In this document: positions 29,217 to 38,068 of the stretch, piece by piece
How positions within the stretch are numbered: the stretch's first letter is position 1
Layout of the letters: each line of letters starts with the position of its first letter
Source: Psychrobacter sp. P2G3
GTDB taxonomy: Bacteria; Pseudomonadota; Gammaproteobacteria; Pseudomonadales; Moraxellaceae
Direction of reading: 5' to 3'
Length of the DNA stretch: 64,000 nucleotides
Assembly: GCF_001593285.1 (NCBI RefSeq)
Contig: NZ_CP012529.1
Span: 2,542,001 to 2,606,000, forward strand
Position numbers and translations under genes: made by a program
Notes under the pieces: generated by a model
Seen by the model: only the letters and a program-made list of their open reading frames with translations
Told to the model about the DNA's origin: nothing
The model's database searches: none

Positions 29217-29261
29217 ACATTTCTTTGAAAGTGTATCAGCTATATTCTATAAAGTTCTTAC

Positions 29262-29561
29262 TCAACCACCAGCGACTGGGGTGATAAACACCACACTGTC
29301 ACTATCATTGATCTGATCTGTCCATTTAGCAAAGTAATCATTCACCGCCACACGCAGCTCTGACTGCGGACGGCTAAAACGATGCTTTTGGCTAAGCTGC
29401 TGATACAACTCAGTCAATGAAGTCGAATGCTGAACGCTGACGGTTTCTTGTTGGCAGTTGGCCTCATCCGCTAGACTAGCAAAGTATAGGACGTTGATAT
29501 TCATGGTGGCATCAAAGTTAGTCTCTACTTCGGCTTTGGTTTCTAACTCAATAGTACTCAT
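29262..29561 (-). CDS. moaD: molybdopterin synthase sulfur carrier MoaD
   Basis: Ubiquitin-like sulfur carrier ending in the required Gly-Gly (FITPVAGG), which becomes a thiocarboxylate. The ATG at 29561 has GGAG 7 nt upstream and gives 99 aa. The MoaD fold proper starts near residue 20 (MNINVLYFASLADEA), so there is a short acidic N-terminal extension. E. coli MoaD is 81 aa. It works with MoaE, the next gene. Confidence 0.93.
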   Translation of the reverse strand: MSTIELETKAEVETNFDATMNINVLYFASLADEANCQQETVSVQHSTSLTELYQQLSQKHRFSRPQSELRVAVNDYFAKWTDQINDSDSVVFITPVAGG

Positions 29562-29660
29562 AATATTCTCCATTCTTGTCAAACTATTCTGTCGTAGGGT
29601 GCTTTCTAAACACCAGAAAGCTAGGAAAGTCCTTCAAACATCTCACTTTCGACTATTTCA

Positions 29661-29715
29661 ATATGGTAGCGTAGACTGTGACTTTAGCCCAGCATTTTGC
29701 TCTTGTAAAACTCTA
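29661..29715. repeat. palindromic repeat family B, partial copy
   Basis: The stretch GTAGACTGTGACTTTAGCCC followed by AGCATTTTGCTCTTGTAAAACTCTAA matches the left half and loop of the complete family B element at 34873-35003 with a few changes; the right arm is missing. The element ends at the moaC stop codon (29713-29715), so the end of moaC appears to lie on the repeat junction. Confidence 0.7.
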
Positions 29716-30234
29716 AGCATGACTATAATCTGATTTGCCGCCCGTTTTTTTCACTAAACGCACGTTATCAATCACGATATCATGCGATATGGCTTTAGTC
29801 ATGTCATAGATGGTCAGGCAAGCAATGCTCACAGCCGTTAGCGCTTCCATCTCAACCCCTGTCTTATGGGTGACTTTTACAGTGCCGCTGACGATAATAC
29901 TATTCAGCGCATCATCATATTCAAAGGTTAAACCAATTTTATCTAATGGTAGTGGATGACATAGCGGGATCAAATCGTGGGTGCGCTTGGCGGCCATGAT
30001 GCCTGCGATATGAGCCGTCTGAGTAATGCTACCCTTTTTGGTCATGCCATCAGCAGCTTTAATTTGTTGATAAATCTCGCTGGGAAAACGCACTTGTCCA
30101 ACCGCGTTGGCTTCTCGTGTTGTGGCGGTCTTGCCACTGACATCCACCATGGTAATGTCGCCGTCACGGTCTAAATGCGATAAGGCAGATTGGCTCACAG
30201 CAGCTTGGTTAGCTTTTTGGGCAGTAGCACGCAT
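29713..30234 (-). CDS. moaC: cyclic pyranopterin monophosphate synthase MoaC
   Basis: 173-aa enzyme for the second half of the first Moco step, converting the MoaA product to cyclic pyranopterin phosphate. It has MVDVSGKTATTREA near the N-terminus, the substrate-binding LIPLCHPLPL and THKTGVEMEALTA, and the DMTKAISHD segment with the catalytic Lys and Asp. The last residues (KSDYSHA) follow the usual KTGGKS end and may derive from the repeat next to it. Confidence 0.96.
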   Translation of the reverse strand: MRATAQKANQAAVSQSALSHLDRDGDITMVDVSGKTATTREANAVGQVRFPSEIYQQIKAADGMTKKGSITQTAHIAGIMAAKRTHDLIPLCHPLPLDKIGLTFEYDDALNSIIVSGTVKVTHKTGVEMEALTAVSIACLTIYDMTKAISHDIVIDNVRLVKKTGGKSDYSHA

Positions 30235-30385
30235 TACATACTCTCTTTATCAAACGATCTCTTTGTTTTATTAGTTAACTATTAGACCGTCTTAGATGTT
30301 TAAATTATCGCTTTGGCGGCAATCAATTATTAACCAAAATCTGTTTTATAATTTAGTCATAACCTAATCATAATTTGGTCATAAC

Positions 30386-30916
30386 TCAATCATGACTAGG
30401 ATTAGTACGCATAAAGTGCGGCACAAAATTGCAAGGACGCGTACGGCTATCAAACTGCTCTTTTAAGATATTCTCCCAACCGGTGCGACATGCGCCTGAT
30501 GAGCCCGGTAAGCAGAAAACCCCCGTACCATTCGCCATACCTGCTACGGCTCTCGACTGTACTGTTGACATGCCAATCTCATCTTTTGAGATCAGACGGA
30601 ACATCTCACCAAAGCCATCAATCGATTTATCAAACAACACACTCACCGCCTCTGGCATGCTGTCTCTGATATAAAAACCGGTACCGCCTGTGGTAATCAC
30701 GGCATGGACTTTTGGTTCGGCTATCCAATTACTAATAACGGCTCGAATCTGATAGATGTCATCGGTAATGAGCTTGCGATCAGCTAAGGTATGACCTGCT
30801 TCGGTCAAGCTATCTGCTAGATACTGCCCTGAGGTATCTTCTGCCAGCGTACGACTGTCAGAGACGGTTAGAATAGCAATGTTAAGGGGGATAAACTCGG
30901 CAGCGGGCTTGCTCAT
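30386..30916 (-). CDS. moaB: molybdenum cofactor biosynthesis protein MoaB
   Basis: 176-aa MPT-adenylyltransferase-fold protein. The molybdopterin-binding motif GGTGFYIRDSMPEAV and the Ser-rich LPGSSGACRTGWENIL are typical of MoaB. IAILTVSDSRTLAEDTSGQYLADSL marks the N-terminus (quoted in part: SDSRTLAEDTSGQ). It lies between moaC and moaA in the moa cluster. The downstream 150-bp gap has degenerate AATCATAA-type repeats of no known role. Confidence 0.94.
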   Translation of the reverse strand: MSKPAAEFIPLNIAILTVSDSRTLAEDTSGQYLADSLTEAGHTLADRKLITDDIYQIRAVISNWIAEPKVHAVITTGGTGFYIRDSMPEAVSVLFDKSIDGFGEMFRLISKDEIGMSTVQSRAVAGMANGTGVFCLPGSSGACRTGWENILKEQFDSRTRPCNFVPHFMRTNPSHD

Positions 30917-31025
30917 AAAGGTTTCCTTAATAGATGTAAAACTAAGTCGTTAAAAGAATAATGATTAACTTCTTATTATTAGAGATAAAAAAATATAAAT
31001 CAGACTAACCTATAAATCCGACAAC

Positions 31026-32123
31026 CTAACCACCGATAATCGATAGATTATGCATGATGCCGCTATTGGATTCATGCAAATGATGATGTTCAGGTTTGAT
31101 TGGCATAAAGCGATGTAAGGTATCAACTAAACCTTGCACATCATTCTGTTGTAGATGATCTCTGATATCGTAGTTGCCTTGGTCAAATAAACACAGATGT
31201 ACACGGCCTTGACTACTGACTCGCAGACGATTACAGGTATCACAGAAATGTTCAGCGTAAGGGGCTATCATGCCAATACGTCCTAAATAGTCTGGATGAC
31301 TATACTCTACTGCTGGACCATCGCTACTACCACGCTCGTGAGGTTGCCAGCCATGCTCTATAAGATAGTCGATGATGGTGTCAGAATGGGCATGCTGGGC
31401 AAAGAACAAATCGCTGTTATCACTGGTTTGCATAAATTCAATAAAGCGGTAAGTGACAGGTCTGTCTTTGACATAGTCGATGGCGGTGACTAGATTCTCA
31501 AAAGCGGTCTCTGCCATAAGCACACTGTTTATCTTAAGTTTGATATCCGTGGTTTGGAGCAGTGTATCCATATCGACGAGCAGTTGCGGTAAGGTATTAA
31601 AGCCTGTCATTTTATGAAAGGTAGCGGCATCAAAGCTATCCATACTAATATTGAGCTGATTCAATCCAGCAGCTTGCCAACTGGCTAGGTGTTTACCAAG
31701 CTTATAACCGTTACTGGTCATGGCAACGGTTTCTATGCCTTCGGTTTGTTTAATGGTTTGAATAATCTCAACGACGTCGCGGCGAATGGAGGGTTCACCG
31801 CCTGTGATTCTGACCTTTTTAGTACCAACTTGGGCAAAACCGCGAATAAGCGTGGCAATTTCAGGGATGCTGAGCTCGTCATCAGGGCGCTTGCCTTGGT
31901 AGCCATTGGGTAGACAGTATTCACAGCGAAAGTTGCAGAAGTCGGTGATGGACAGACGCAAGTAAGTCAGACGACGAGAGAAGCCATCGGTTAGAGGCTG
32001 CGTAACTATATCAGGATTTGCAAAAGAGGTTGATGGAACAGCAGGCGAAATAGGTGCGTACCCATCAGGAGCATGGGGCGTATAAAGAGATACACTCTCT
32101 ATAGTTGGGGCGAGATAGTTCAT
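31026..32123 (-). CDS. moaA: GTP 3',8-cyclase MoaA
   Basis: Radical-SAM enzyme for the first Moco step, acting on GTP. The SAM [4Fe-4S] cysteines are Cys63, Cys67 and Cys70 (CNFRCEYC). The second cluster is in FCDTCNRLRVSSQGRVHLCLF (quoted in part: CDTCNRLR), and the chain ends in the essential Gly-Gly (LSIIGG). At 365 aa it is longer than E. coli MoaA (329) because of a 45-residue Pro/Ser/Thr-rich N-terminal extension, so a later start is possible but no strong ribosome site decides it. Confidence 0.95.
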   Translation of the reverse strand: MNYLAPTIESVSLYTPHAPDGYAPISPAVPSTSFANPDIVTQPLTDGFSRRLTYLRLSITDFCNFRCEYCLPNGYQGKRPDDELSIPEIATLIRGFAQVGTKKVRITGGEPSIRRDVVEIIQTIKQTEGIETVAMTSNGYKLGKHLASWQAAGLNQLNISMDSFDAATFHKMTGFNTLPQLLVDMDTLLQTTDIKLKINSVLMAETAFENLVTAIDYVKDRPVTYRFIEFMQTSDNSDLFFAQHAHSDTIIDYLIEHGWQPHERGSSDGPAVEYSHPDYLGRIGMIAPYAEHFCDTCNRLRVSSQGRVHLCLFDQGNYDIRDHLQQNDVQGLVDTLHRFMPIKPEHHHLHESNSGIMHNLSIIGG

Positions 32124-32247
32124 AGGTAATTACCGTAATATTGAATATGTTGTGTGCTCTAAGCGTTGCCTCAGGTTGTGAATAGGAAAAGTTCTGTTTA
32201 AAGCTTATTATGACAAATAAAGCGCAAATACAAAATAACCCTAAGTA

Positions 32248-32293
32248 ACCTGAAGTCTACCACTAAAGTAGTAGACGCTAAGTTGCTTAAGGT
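32248..32293. promoter_or_regulatory. hairpin in the moeA-moaA gap
   Basis: An inner stem pairs GTCTACCACT (32255-32264) with AGTAGTAGAC (32267-32276), one G-U. Flanking ACCTGAAG and CTTAAGGT can extend it. No T-run follows, and no match to the Moco riboswitch was seen. It could be a leader structure for moaA or a processing site. Confidence 0.45.
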
Positions 32294-32347
32294 TGTTTAA
32301 TGATAAGTTTTTTAATAACAGGGTTTTTAATAACGGATTTCTAACTT

Positions 32348-33643
32348 CTAGCTATGCAACCAAGGAAAAGATTGCACCGTCACAGTATTACCCGCTGCTA
32401 CATTGCCGCTGTCTTTTTCTAACACGATAAAGCAGTTAGCACGGCTAAGCTGTTTGATTCTATGCGACTGCTGATTTGAGAAACATTCAACTTGGTAATT
32501 ACCCGCCTCACCTTGCGTTAGTACCCCGCGCTGAAAGTCAACACGTCCGACTGATTTTGTAATGTCATTCATTAGTGTGGCTTTAACGTTCAGTTGCATG
32601 GGTTGCTCTGACAAGCTAGCGCCTGACATTTGCCACAATGCTGGAATCACAAATTGCAACGCTCCTACTACCGTGGATAACGGATTACCGGGTAGGCCAA
32701 AGTATAAAACAGGTTTATCAACGTTTTTTGTTAGTTCGCCAAACACGAAAGGTTTGCCGGGCTTCATCGCTACTTTATAATGGTTAATTTGCCCAAGCTG
32801 CTCAATCACTGTGGTCAAAAAATCATAATCACCCACCGATACGCCAGCAGTAGAAATTAACACATCACACTTTTTCATGGCTTTATGAATGACTTTAGTA
32901 GTCTGAGCCATATCATCAGGGACAATGCCATAGTCGTTAATAACGATAGGTAAAGAGTCTAATAGACTTTTCAGGGTCGGCGTATTGGAGTTGTATATTT
33001 GCGCTAAATTTTTTAGCTTATCACCAAGTGCGACAAGCTCGTCACCAGTCGCCAGCAGTCCGACAGTGAGTGGTTTAAACACTTTTACTGTGCTAATGCC
33101 TAAATTGGCAAGTAAGCTGATATCGGCAGGATTAATGCGTTTGCACTGTTGTAAGACCAGCTCATTCTGCTGTATCTCCTCCCCTTGCTTGCGGATATTG
33201 GCATCTACGTCTGCCGCTTTTGATAAAATAATATCGTAAGGCTGGGTTTTATCAATGTTATCTTTGATATAAGCAAAATTGGTGTTTTCTTGCATGATGA
33301 CGGTATCGCAACTATCCGGTACGACTGCGCCGGTAAAGATACGAACGCCTTGGCCCTTTTTGAGCTTACCTGTGTAAGGAGCGCCTGCTTGCGACTCGCC
33401 AATGATCTCAATGATCATGCCTTTTGGAAGATCACTATTATGGGCAATAGCGTAGCCATCCATCGCCGATAGATTCTGTCTCGGCACAGCAAATGATGAA
33501 ATAATATATTCAGCCAATATCTGATTACGGCTGTCTAACAGAGCGCAGCTACTCACTGACCTTTTAGATAGCGGCCAGTCGTTTTGATTGTAGTTATTGA
33601 CTCGCTGCTTTATCGCTGACTGCAACTCTTCGATAGTAATCAT
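32348..33643 (-). CDS. moeA: molybdopterin molybdenumtransferase MoeA
   Basis: 431-aa enzyme that inserts molybdate into adenylylated molybdopterin. Visible features: VPRQNLSAMDGYAI, GESQAGAPYTG, VRIFTGAVVPDSCDTVIMQENT (quoted in part: GAVVPDSCDTVIMQE), the MPT-binding STAGVSVGDYDF and the GLPGNPLS motif. Length fits the family. It is next to moaA with a hairpin in the gap, and completes the pathway encoded here for Mo-MPT. Confidence 0.95.
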   Translation of the reverse strand: MITIEELQSAIKQRVNNYNQNDWPLSKRSVSSCALLDSRNQILAEYIISSFAVPRQNLSAMDGYAIAHNSDLPKGMIIEIIGESQAGAPYTGKLKKGQGVRIFTGAVVPDSCDTVIMQENTNFAYIKDNIDKTQPYDIILSKAADVDANIRKQGEEIQQNELVLQQCKRINPADISLLANLGISTVKVFKPLTVGLLATGDELVALGDKLKNLAQIYNSNTPTLKSLLDSLPIVINDYGIVPDDMAQTTKVIHKAMKKCDVLISTAGVSVGDYDFLTTVIEQLGQINHYKVAMKPGKPFVFGELTKNVDKPVLYFGLPGNPLSTVVGALQFVIPALWQMSGASLSEQPMQLNVKATLMNDITKSVGRVDFQRGVLTQGEAGNYQVECFSNQQSHRIKQLSRANCFIVLEKDSGNVAAGNTVTVQSFPWLHS

Positions 33644-33709
33644 AAGCGTACACTCTTTTTATTAACCGTAAGCATTCGCATCTCAAAAGAGACACTTAAA
33701 AGTAGTTAA

Positions 33710-34774
33710 TTAGCCTCGAAAGACGTTTTCTTGCTCAAGCGTCATCTCAATCCCTTCTATGTCTGCTTCATCTGCTAAGGTAAACAGATAGTCGCACAGT
33801 GACTGATGAAAGGCTCGCTGGCTCAACTTATTGTGTATAGCAGGGCTTACTTGCTCATAAGTCATTTGTATGCCTGGTTGCTTATCCATTACGTCGACGA
33901 TATGAAAACCATATCTGCTTTCGATAGGACTAGGTGCCAGTCCTGCATCTAATTTGAATAACGTGCTTTCAAATTCTGGTACAGTTTGGCCTTTACTGAT
34001 GATACCTAACTCACCGTCCTGCTCTTTTGAAGGGCAAGCAGAATATTGCCGAGCTAATTGAATAAACTCAGCATTAGGATTTGAGTTATTTTTAATTTGT
34101 TCAATAAATTCGTAAGCGCTCTTTTTGAGCTTTAGTCTCTCATCACCATCTTCTGGCAAACACGCCAATAAGATATGACGAACGGACATAATCGGGTCGG
34201 TCATAAAATCTTGCATATTTTGCTGATAGTAACGCTCGCAGGTCTCCATATCAGGTATCGTCGCTTGGACGTTTTTATCTATCAACTCAGAGATTGCTTG
34301 TTCTTCATCTTTTGTCCATGCCGGCTCACCTAGGCTAGGTTCATTCAACACGGCAAGCTTTAATAATTCACGCACTACCAAAGCTTGGGTCGCTAAGAAT
34401 ACAGCGTCTTCTTTGTCTTCTGCTGGATGATACTGTAGCTCTTGCGCGATAGCGGTTCTATCAATCATCACACCGTTGACCAGCACCGACGGTAGCTCGT
34501 CGCGGCTAGAGGCAATCAGATTTTTGTGGTTGCTACGCTCTTCTGACATAGCTCTTTCAATGAACTCTTGATCAGAATGGGGCTTTTGAAGATCAGTCAA
34601 GGTTGGCATCATACGAACGATATCATCGCCATTACTCATAGGAATATTATTAGCGACATTTGAAGTATTAGCAGCATGATTGTCACTGTTAACTTTACTA
34701 TTAACGTTGCTGTTAGCATCACTATTAACATTATTATTAACATAGTCGGCTGGGTTATAGGTACTGACATTCAT
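33710..34774 (-). CDS. parvulin-type peptidyl-prolyl isomerase of the nar cluster
   Basis: 354-aa protein with a C-terminal PpiC/parvulin domain (about 195-310): MSVRHILLAC, FIQLARQYSACPSKEQDGELG and SPIESRYGFHIVDVMD. An N-terminal SurA/NifM-like helical region precedes it. There is no signal peptide, so it is cytoplasmic. GGAG lies 8 nt before the ATG. The first 45 residues are Asn/Val/Ser-rich with a tandem NxVNS pattern from repeated TTAAC-type DNA. Pseudomonas nar clusters also carry a PpiC-type gene, so it may assist NarGH folding; this is inference. Confidence 0.85.
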   Translation of the reverse strand: MNVSTYNPADYVNNNVNSDANSNVNSKVNSDNHAANTSNVANNIPMSNGDDIVRMMPTLTDLQKPHSDQEFIERAMSEERSNHKNLIASSRDELPSVLVNGVMIDRTAIAQELQYHPAEDKEDAVFLATQALVVRELLKLAVLNEPSLGEPAWTKDEEQAISELIDKNVQATIPDMETCERYYQQNMQDFMTDPIMSVRHILLACLPEDGDERLKLKKSAYEFIEQIKNNSNPNAEFIQLARQYSACPSKEQDGELGIISKGQTVPEFESTLFKLDAGLAPSPIESRYGFHIVDVMDKQPGIQMTYEQVSPAIHNKLSQRAFHQSLCDYLFTLADEADIEGIEMTLEQENVFRG

Positions 34775-34872
34775 GGCTGGTACTCCACTAATAATTCATA
34801 TAATAGAAAATAATATAAAAAACAACATAGGCAATTTAAAAATATTATTCAGACTTTGATTTAAAATAAATA

Positions 34873-35003
34873 TATCCCACTCTGAACTCAGTATGGACTA
34901 TCGTAGGCTGTGGCTTTAGCCCAGCATTTTACTTTTGCAAAACTCTAATCTGGGCTAAAGCCACAGCCTACGCCAACATAGTTAAATAGTTGAGAGTGGG
35001 ATA
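34873..35003. repeat. palindromic repeat family B, complete copy
   Basis: Perfect 23-bp inner arms (34902-34924 and 34950-34972; CGTAGGCTGTGGCTTTAGCC...) around a 25-nt loop, and perfect 11-bp outer arms TATCCCACTCT/AGAGTGGGATA at the ends. The 131-bp element has no coding capacity and fills much of the 321-bp gap between hmp and the parvulin gene. It looks like a non-autonomous palindromic element. Confidence 0.85.
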
Positions 35004-35095
35004 AAAATGTATAAAATAAAGCAGCACTTAAAATCTTAATTATCACGCAACCTAGCTTTTTAATAAGCCCTCTAAGTGCCGCTCTATTTTTATGA

Positions 35096-36295
35096 TTAAG
35101 ACAGCTCTAAGCTCATTTTAGGACCGAACGGCTCGTAATGAACATTATCTACCCCATGATCGAGCTTCATCAGCCCATCAATCATACTTTCCATAAATGG
35201 CATTGAACCGCACACATAAATATCTGCTGGCTCTGGCAACGTAGCAAGCCACGCTTCATCAAGTATTTGTCCAGAGTCAAAATAGAAAATATGTTTTTCA
35301 ACGTTTGCCGCTGATTCTAAAAGTTTATTGACCTCAGTATCAAAGGCGTGGTGCTCTTGGTTCTGGCAAGCATATACCCAAATGATAGGTCTCTCTGGGT
35401 TCGCCGTCACTTGCGCCTCTAACATCGATAAGATAGGTGTAACTCCGACACCAGCACTCATCAGTACTAATGGAATATCGTTTTGCTGCACTAGATCTTG
35501 GTTGAGCTCAAAGTCGCCAGCAGGTGCAGATAATAAAATAGTATCGCCAACCTCTACTTCATCATGTAAATGGTTAGAAACCAAACCATAATGGCCGTCA
35601 CGATTGTCCCGTCTGACGGCAAAATGAATACCTTTATCGGTATTAGTTGAATATAAAGAATAATGACGCAGGGCTACATGATCACTATCTTCAGGATCGG
35701 TTTTTACCGTAATATATTGACCGGCAGTTAGGTTAAGCTTACTCAGGTCAATATCTTGGCTGTTTTCTGAATTGTCATTAACTGGAACGACAGTAAAGGC
35801 TGAGATATCGATGGCTGCGGCTACCTTTTCAACAACTTTAAAAGAAGCAAAACCTTCCCACATCTCTTGTTCATACATGTTTTTTTCTAGCTGAATAAAG
35901 ACGCCAGCAATCTCATCATAAGCTTCAGTCCAAGCGTCGATGATGTCATCATTAGCCGCCTCTCCTAGCACTTCTTTTATCGCCCCAAGTAGATGCTTAC
36001 CCACGATAGGATAATGCTCTGGCAGGATTTGTAAGGCGCGATGCTTATGACTGATTTGTGTCACTTGCGGTAGCAAGATTGCTAAGTTTTCAAGATGTTT
36101 GGCAGCGGCTAAAACCGTGGTCGCCAGTGCAGTCTGTTGCCGACCCAGCTTTTGATTGGTCTCGTTAAAAATGTCTAACAGTTCAGGATGCTCTTTGAAC
36201 ATGTTCTGATAGAACAGGGTGGTAATCGCGGTGCCATGCTCTTCGAGTACAGGTACGGTTGCTTTTACGATTTCTAATGTCTTTGGTGAAGCCAT
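35096..36295 (-). CDS. hmp: flavohemoprotein Hmp (nitric oxide dioxygenase)
   Basis: 399-aa enzyme that oxidises nitric oxide to nitrate using oxygen and NAD(P)H. It has a globin domain (about 1-137) with the proximal-His region IVGKHLLGAIKEVLG, then a ferredoxin-reductase-like FAD domain (LRHYSLYS) and an NAD domain (LMSAGVGVTPILSML, and YEPFGPKMSL at the end). AAGGAA lies 8 nt before the ATG. The NsrR-like palindrome 46 bp upstream and the location beside narGHJI suggest NO made during nitrate respiration is its target. Confidence 0.96.
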   Translation of the reverse strand: MASPKTLEIVKATVPVLEEHGTAITTLFYQNMFKEHPELLDIFNETNQKLGRQQTALATTVLAAAKHLENLAILLPQVTQISHKHRALQILPEHYPIVGKHLLGAIKEVLGEAANDDIIDAWTEAYDEIAGVFIQLEKNMYEQEMWEGFASFKVVEKVAAAIDISAFTVVPVNDNSENSQDIDLSKLNLTAGQYITVKTDPEDSDHVALRHYSLYSTNTDKGIHFAVRRDNRDGHYGLVSNHLHDEVEVGDTILLSAPAGDFELNQDLVQQNDIPLVLMSAGVGVTPILSMLEAQVTANPERPIIWVYACQNQEHHAFDTEVNKLLESAANVEKHIFYFDSGQILDEAWLATLPEPADIYVCGSMPFMESMIDGLMKLDHGVDNVHYEPFGPKMSLELS

Positions 36296-36344
36296 TATAT
36301 TTTCCTTAGTGAGTATTGGTTGAGTGTTATTTGGTATACATTAT

Positions 36345-36367
36345 AAGATTCATTTAAAATGAATCTT
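36345..36367. promoter_or_regulatory. NsrR-type operator upstream of hmp
   Basis: An 11-1-11 inverted repeat with arms AAGATTCATTT and its exact complement around one A. The symmetry extends to 15-bp arms (36341-36371). This is the layout of NsrR sites known in gammaproteobacteria (AAGATGCATTT-type half-sites), with one difference per half-site. It lies 50 bp before the hmp start codon. NsrR would release it when its Fe-S cluster reacts with NO. nsrR itself is not in the window. Confidence 0.75.
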
Positions 36368-36460
36368 ATAATAACTTATCATAACATCAATGCTGTATCA
36401 CTGTTGTGACTTTTTCTCTTACGACTGTTTCTGCTATCACTGCGACTCTTACCACTATTA

Positions 36461-37186
36461 CTATTGTGAGTTTTTCTGCCTAACGATTTGATAGCGGCGA
36501 CCGAAATACCAGACTGGTGCGCTAATAATATGGATCAATCGAGTGAACGGGAAAATCATAATCAGGGTAATACCTAGCGCCATGTGCAGCTGGTAAATCA
36601 GATCGGCTTGCTCAATACGTGCGGCGGCTTGGATAGGTCTTAAGACGGTAATGTCTTGTGCCCAACCAGCAAAGTTCATCATCGTATAACCATCTAAGTG
36701 TTGCACAGAAGTAAAGATGGTTATCAAGCCTAAATTAAGCTGAACGAATAAGAGTACGAGTACCAGCTTGTCTGAGAATGATGAAGTGTTGGAAATACGA
36801 TCATCAGTGAAGCGTCGCCACATGAGCATCGCCAGACCAATCCAGCAAAATACACCGGCAATACCGCCCACTACCACGGCTGCAATCTGTTTATTACCGG
36901 CACTGATAAAGGTCTCATAAATAAAATGCGGGGTTAGCAATCCAAATAGATGACCAAGTAGCACGACAATGATACCGACATGGAAAAAGTTGCTTGCTAA
37001 GCGCATGTTTTTGGTTCTGAGCATCTGAGTAGAGCCAGTCTTCCATGAATACTGCGATAAATCAAAACGCACCCAAGTACCAACGATAGCGACGGCCAAA
37101 GCAATATAAGGATAAACACCAAAAAGGAATATCTGTAGCCAATTTAGGCCGGCTAGAGCCTCTAAATTAGGACCTGCAATATCCAT
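36461..37186 (-). CDS. narI: respiratory nitrate reductase gamma subunit NarI
   Basis: 241-aa cytochrome b subunit that anchors NarGH and oxidises quinol. About five hydrophobic segments are seen, with heme-ligand His candidates in NFFHVGIIVVLLGHLFG and YQLHMALGITLIMIFPFTRLIHI (quoted in part: LHMALG and RLIHI). AAGGAG lies 7 nt before the ATG. It follows narJ by 17 nt and is the last nar structural gene. Confidence 0.96.
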   Translation of the reverse strand: MDIAGPNLEALAGLNWLQIFLFGVYPYIALAVAIVGTWVRFDLSQYSWKTGSTQMLRTKNMRLASNFFHVGIIVVLLGHLFGLLTPHFIYETFISAGNKQIAAVVVGGIAGVFCWIGLAMLMWRRFTDDRISNTSSFSDKLVLVLLFVQLNLGLITIFTSVQHLDGYTMMNFAGWAQDITVLRPIQAAARIEQADLIYQLHMALGITLIMIFPFTRLIHIISAPVWYFGRRYQIVRQKNSQ

Positions 37187-37203
37187 GTCTTATCTCCTTA
37201 CGA

Positions 37204-38067
37204 TTAATTGACCGATGATTTTTGGTTCTGGCTTTGTTGGAAGTCCACCCAGTGCACAGGAGCATCAACCACTTTGGCGGCCGCAGATTTTCTAACCCCT
37301 GCTTTTGCAGCAAGGCTCTGGGTACTTGTCTGCGAGGGACAGCGCTCTTCTTGCTGTGCATCCAAAAAGGTGACAACTTCTTCTTCCCATTCTTTATCTA
37401 GCGCTTCAAAACTGTCGTCGCGCTGCTCTTTACTGATTTTTTCTTGATACTCATCAACCATATCGAGCGGCTTGCCAGCAATCTGTAATAGCGCATTGAA
37501 GCAGCCTTTATATAAGCTTCCACGGTCTTCGAGTCTGGCAGCAAGCAAAGCAATAATGTGACTGACATCAGCGATATCCATACGAATCTGAATATCATCT
37601 TCAATAACCGCTGCTTGGTAAGCCAAGAATTCCAAATATAAAGGCAAGAAATCTGGCAATTCCTTGACGCTAATCTCAAAGCCCGCTTCTTGGTATTGAT
37701 TCATCAAATCGACCATCGCTTGCCCGCGATCACGAGACTCCCCATGCACATGCTCAAACAGCCAAAGCGATAAGGAACGACCACGCTCAAAGAGTCCGTC
37801 ATAACGCGCTTGCGCCTCAAGAGATCCCGTCTCAATTAAGTCTTCAATCAAATTAATAATCTGGATACGCACATCCGGACTAATGAGTGTGGATTTCGCC
37901 ACTATCTCTGCACAATCTGCGAGCGTATCGCCTAAGAACAGCTCATTACTGGGATAATCTATAAGTAGGCTCAATACTTTTAATAGCTTGAGATCTGAAT
38001 TGCCAATACTAGGCGGCACAATTGGCTCATTCACTGAATTGGCATTATAAACTTGAGAAGTTTGCAT
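37204..38067 (-). CDS. narJ: nitrate reductase assembly chaperone NarJ
   Basis: Chaperone (287 aa from the ATG at 38067) that keeps NarGH open for Moco and Fe-S insertion before membrane attachment. The conserved N-terminal part is LKVLSLLIDYPSNELF, and HVHGESRDRGQAMVDLMNQYQ is the NarJ signature (quoted in part: HVHGESRDRGQAMVDL). The start lies 1 nt from the narH stop; longer in-frame starts run inside narH. The last ~55 residues (Gln/Ser/Ala-rich) extend past the usual end of about 230-245 aa. Confidence 0.93.
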   Translation of the reverse strand: MQTSQVYNANSVNEPIVPPSIGNSDLKLLKVLSLLIDYPSNELFLGDTLADCAEIVAKSTLISPDVRIQIINLIEDLIETGSLEAQARYDGLFERGRSLSLWLFEHVHGESRDRGQAMVDLMNQYQEAGFEISVKELPDFLPLYLEFLAYQAAVIEDDIQIRMDIADVSHIIALLAARLEDRGSLYKGCFNALLQIAGKPLDMVDEYQEKISKEQRDDSFEALDKEWEEEVVTFLDAQQEERCPSQTSTQSLAAKAGVRKSAAAKVVDAPVHWVDFQQSQNQKSSVN

Positions 38068-38068
38068 C

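Noticed and set aside
32124..32347. Moco riboswitch upstream of moaA
   Set aside because: There is a hairpin but the conserved Moco RNA motifs were not recognised. A covariance-model search would be decisive.
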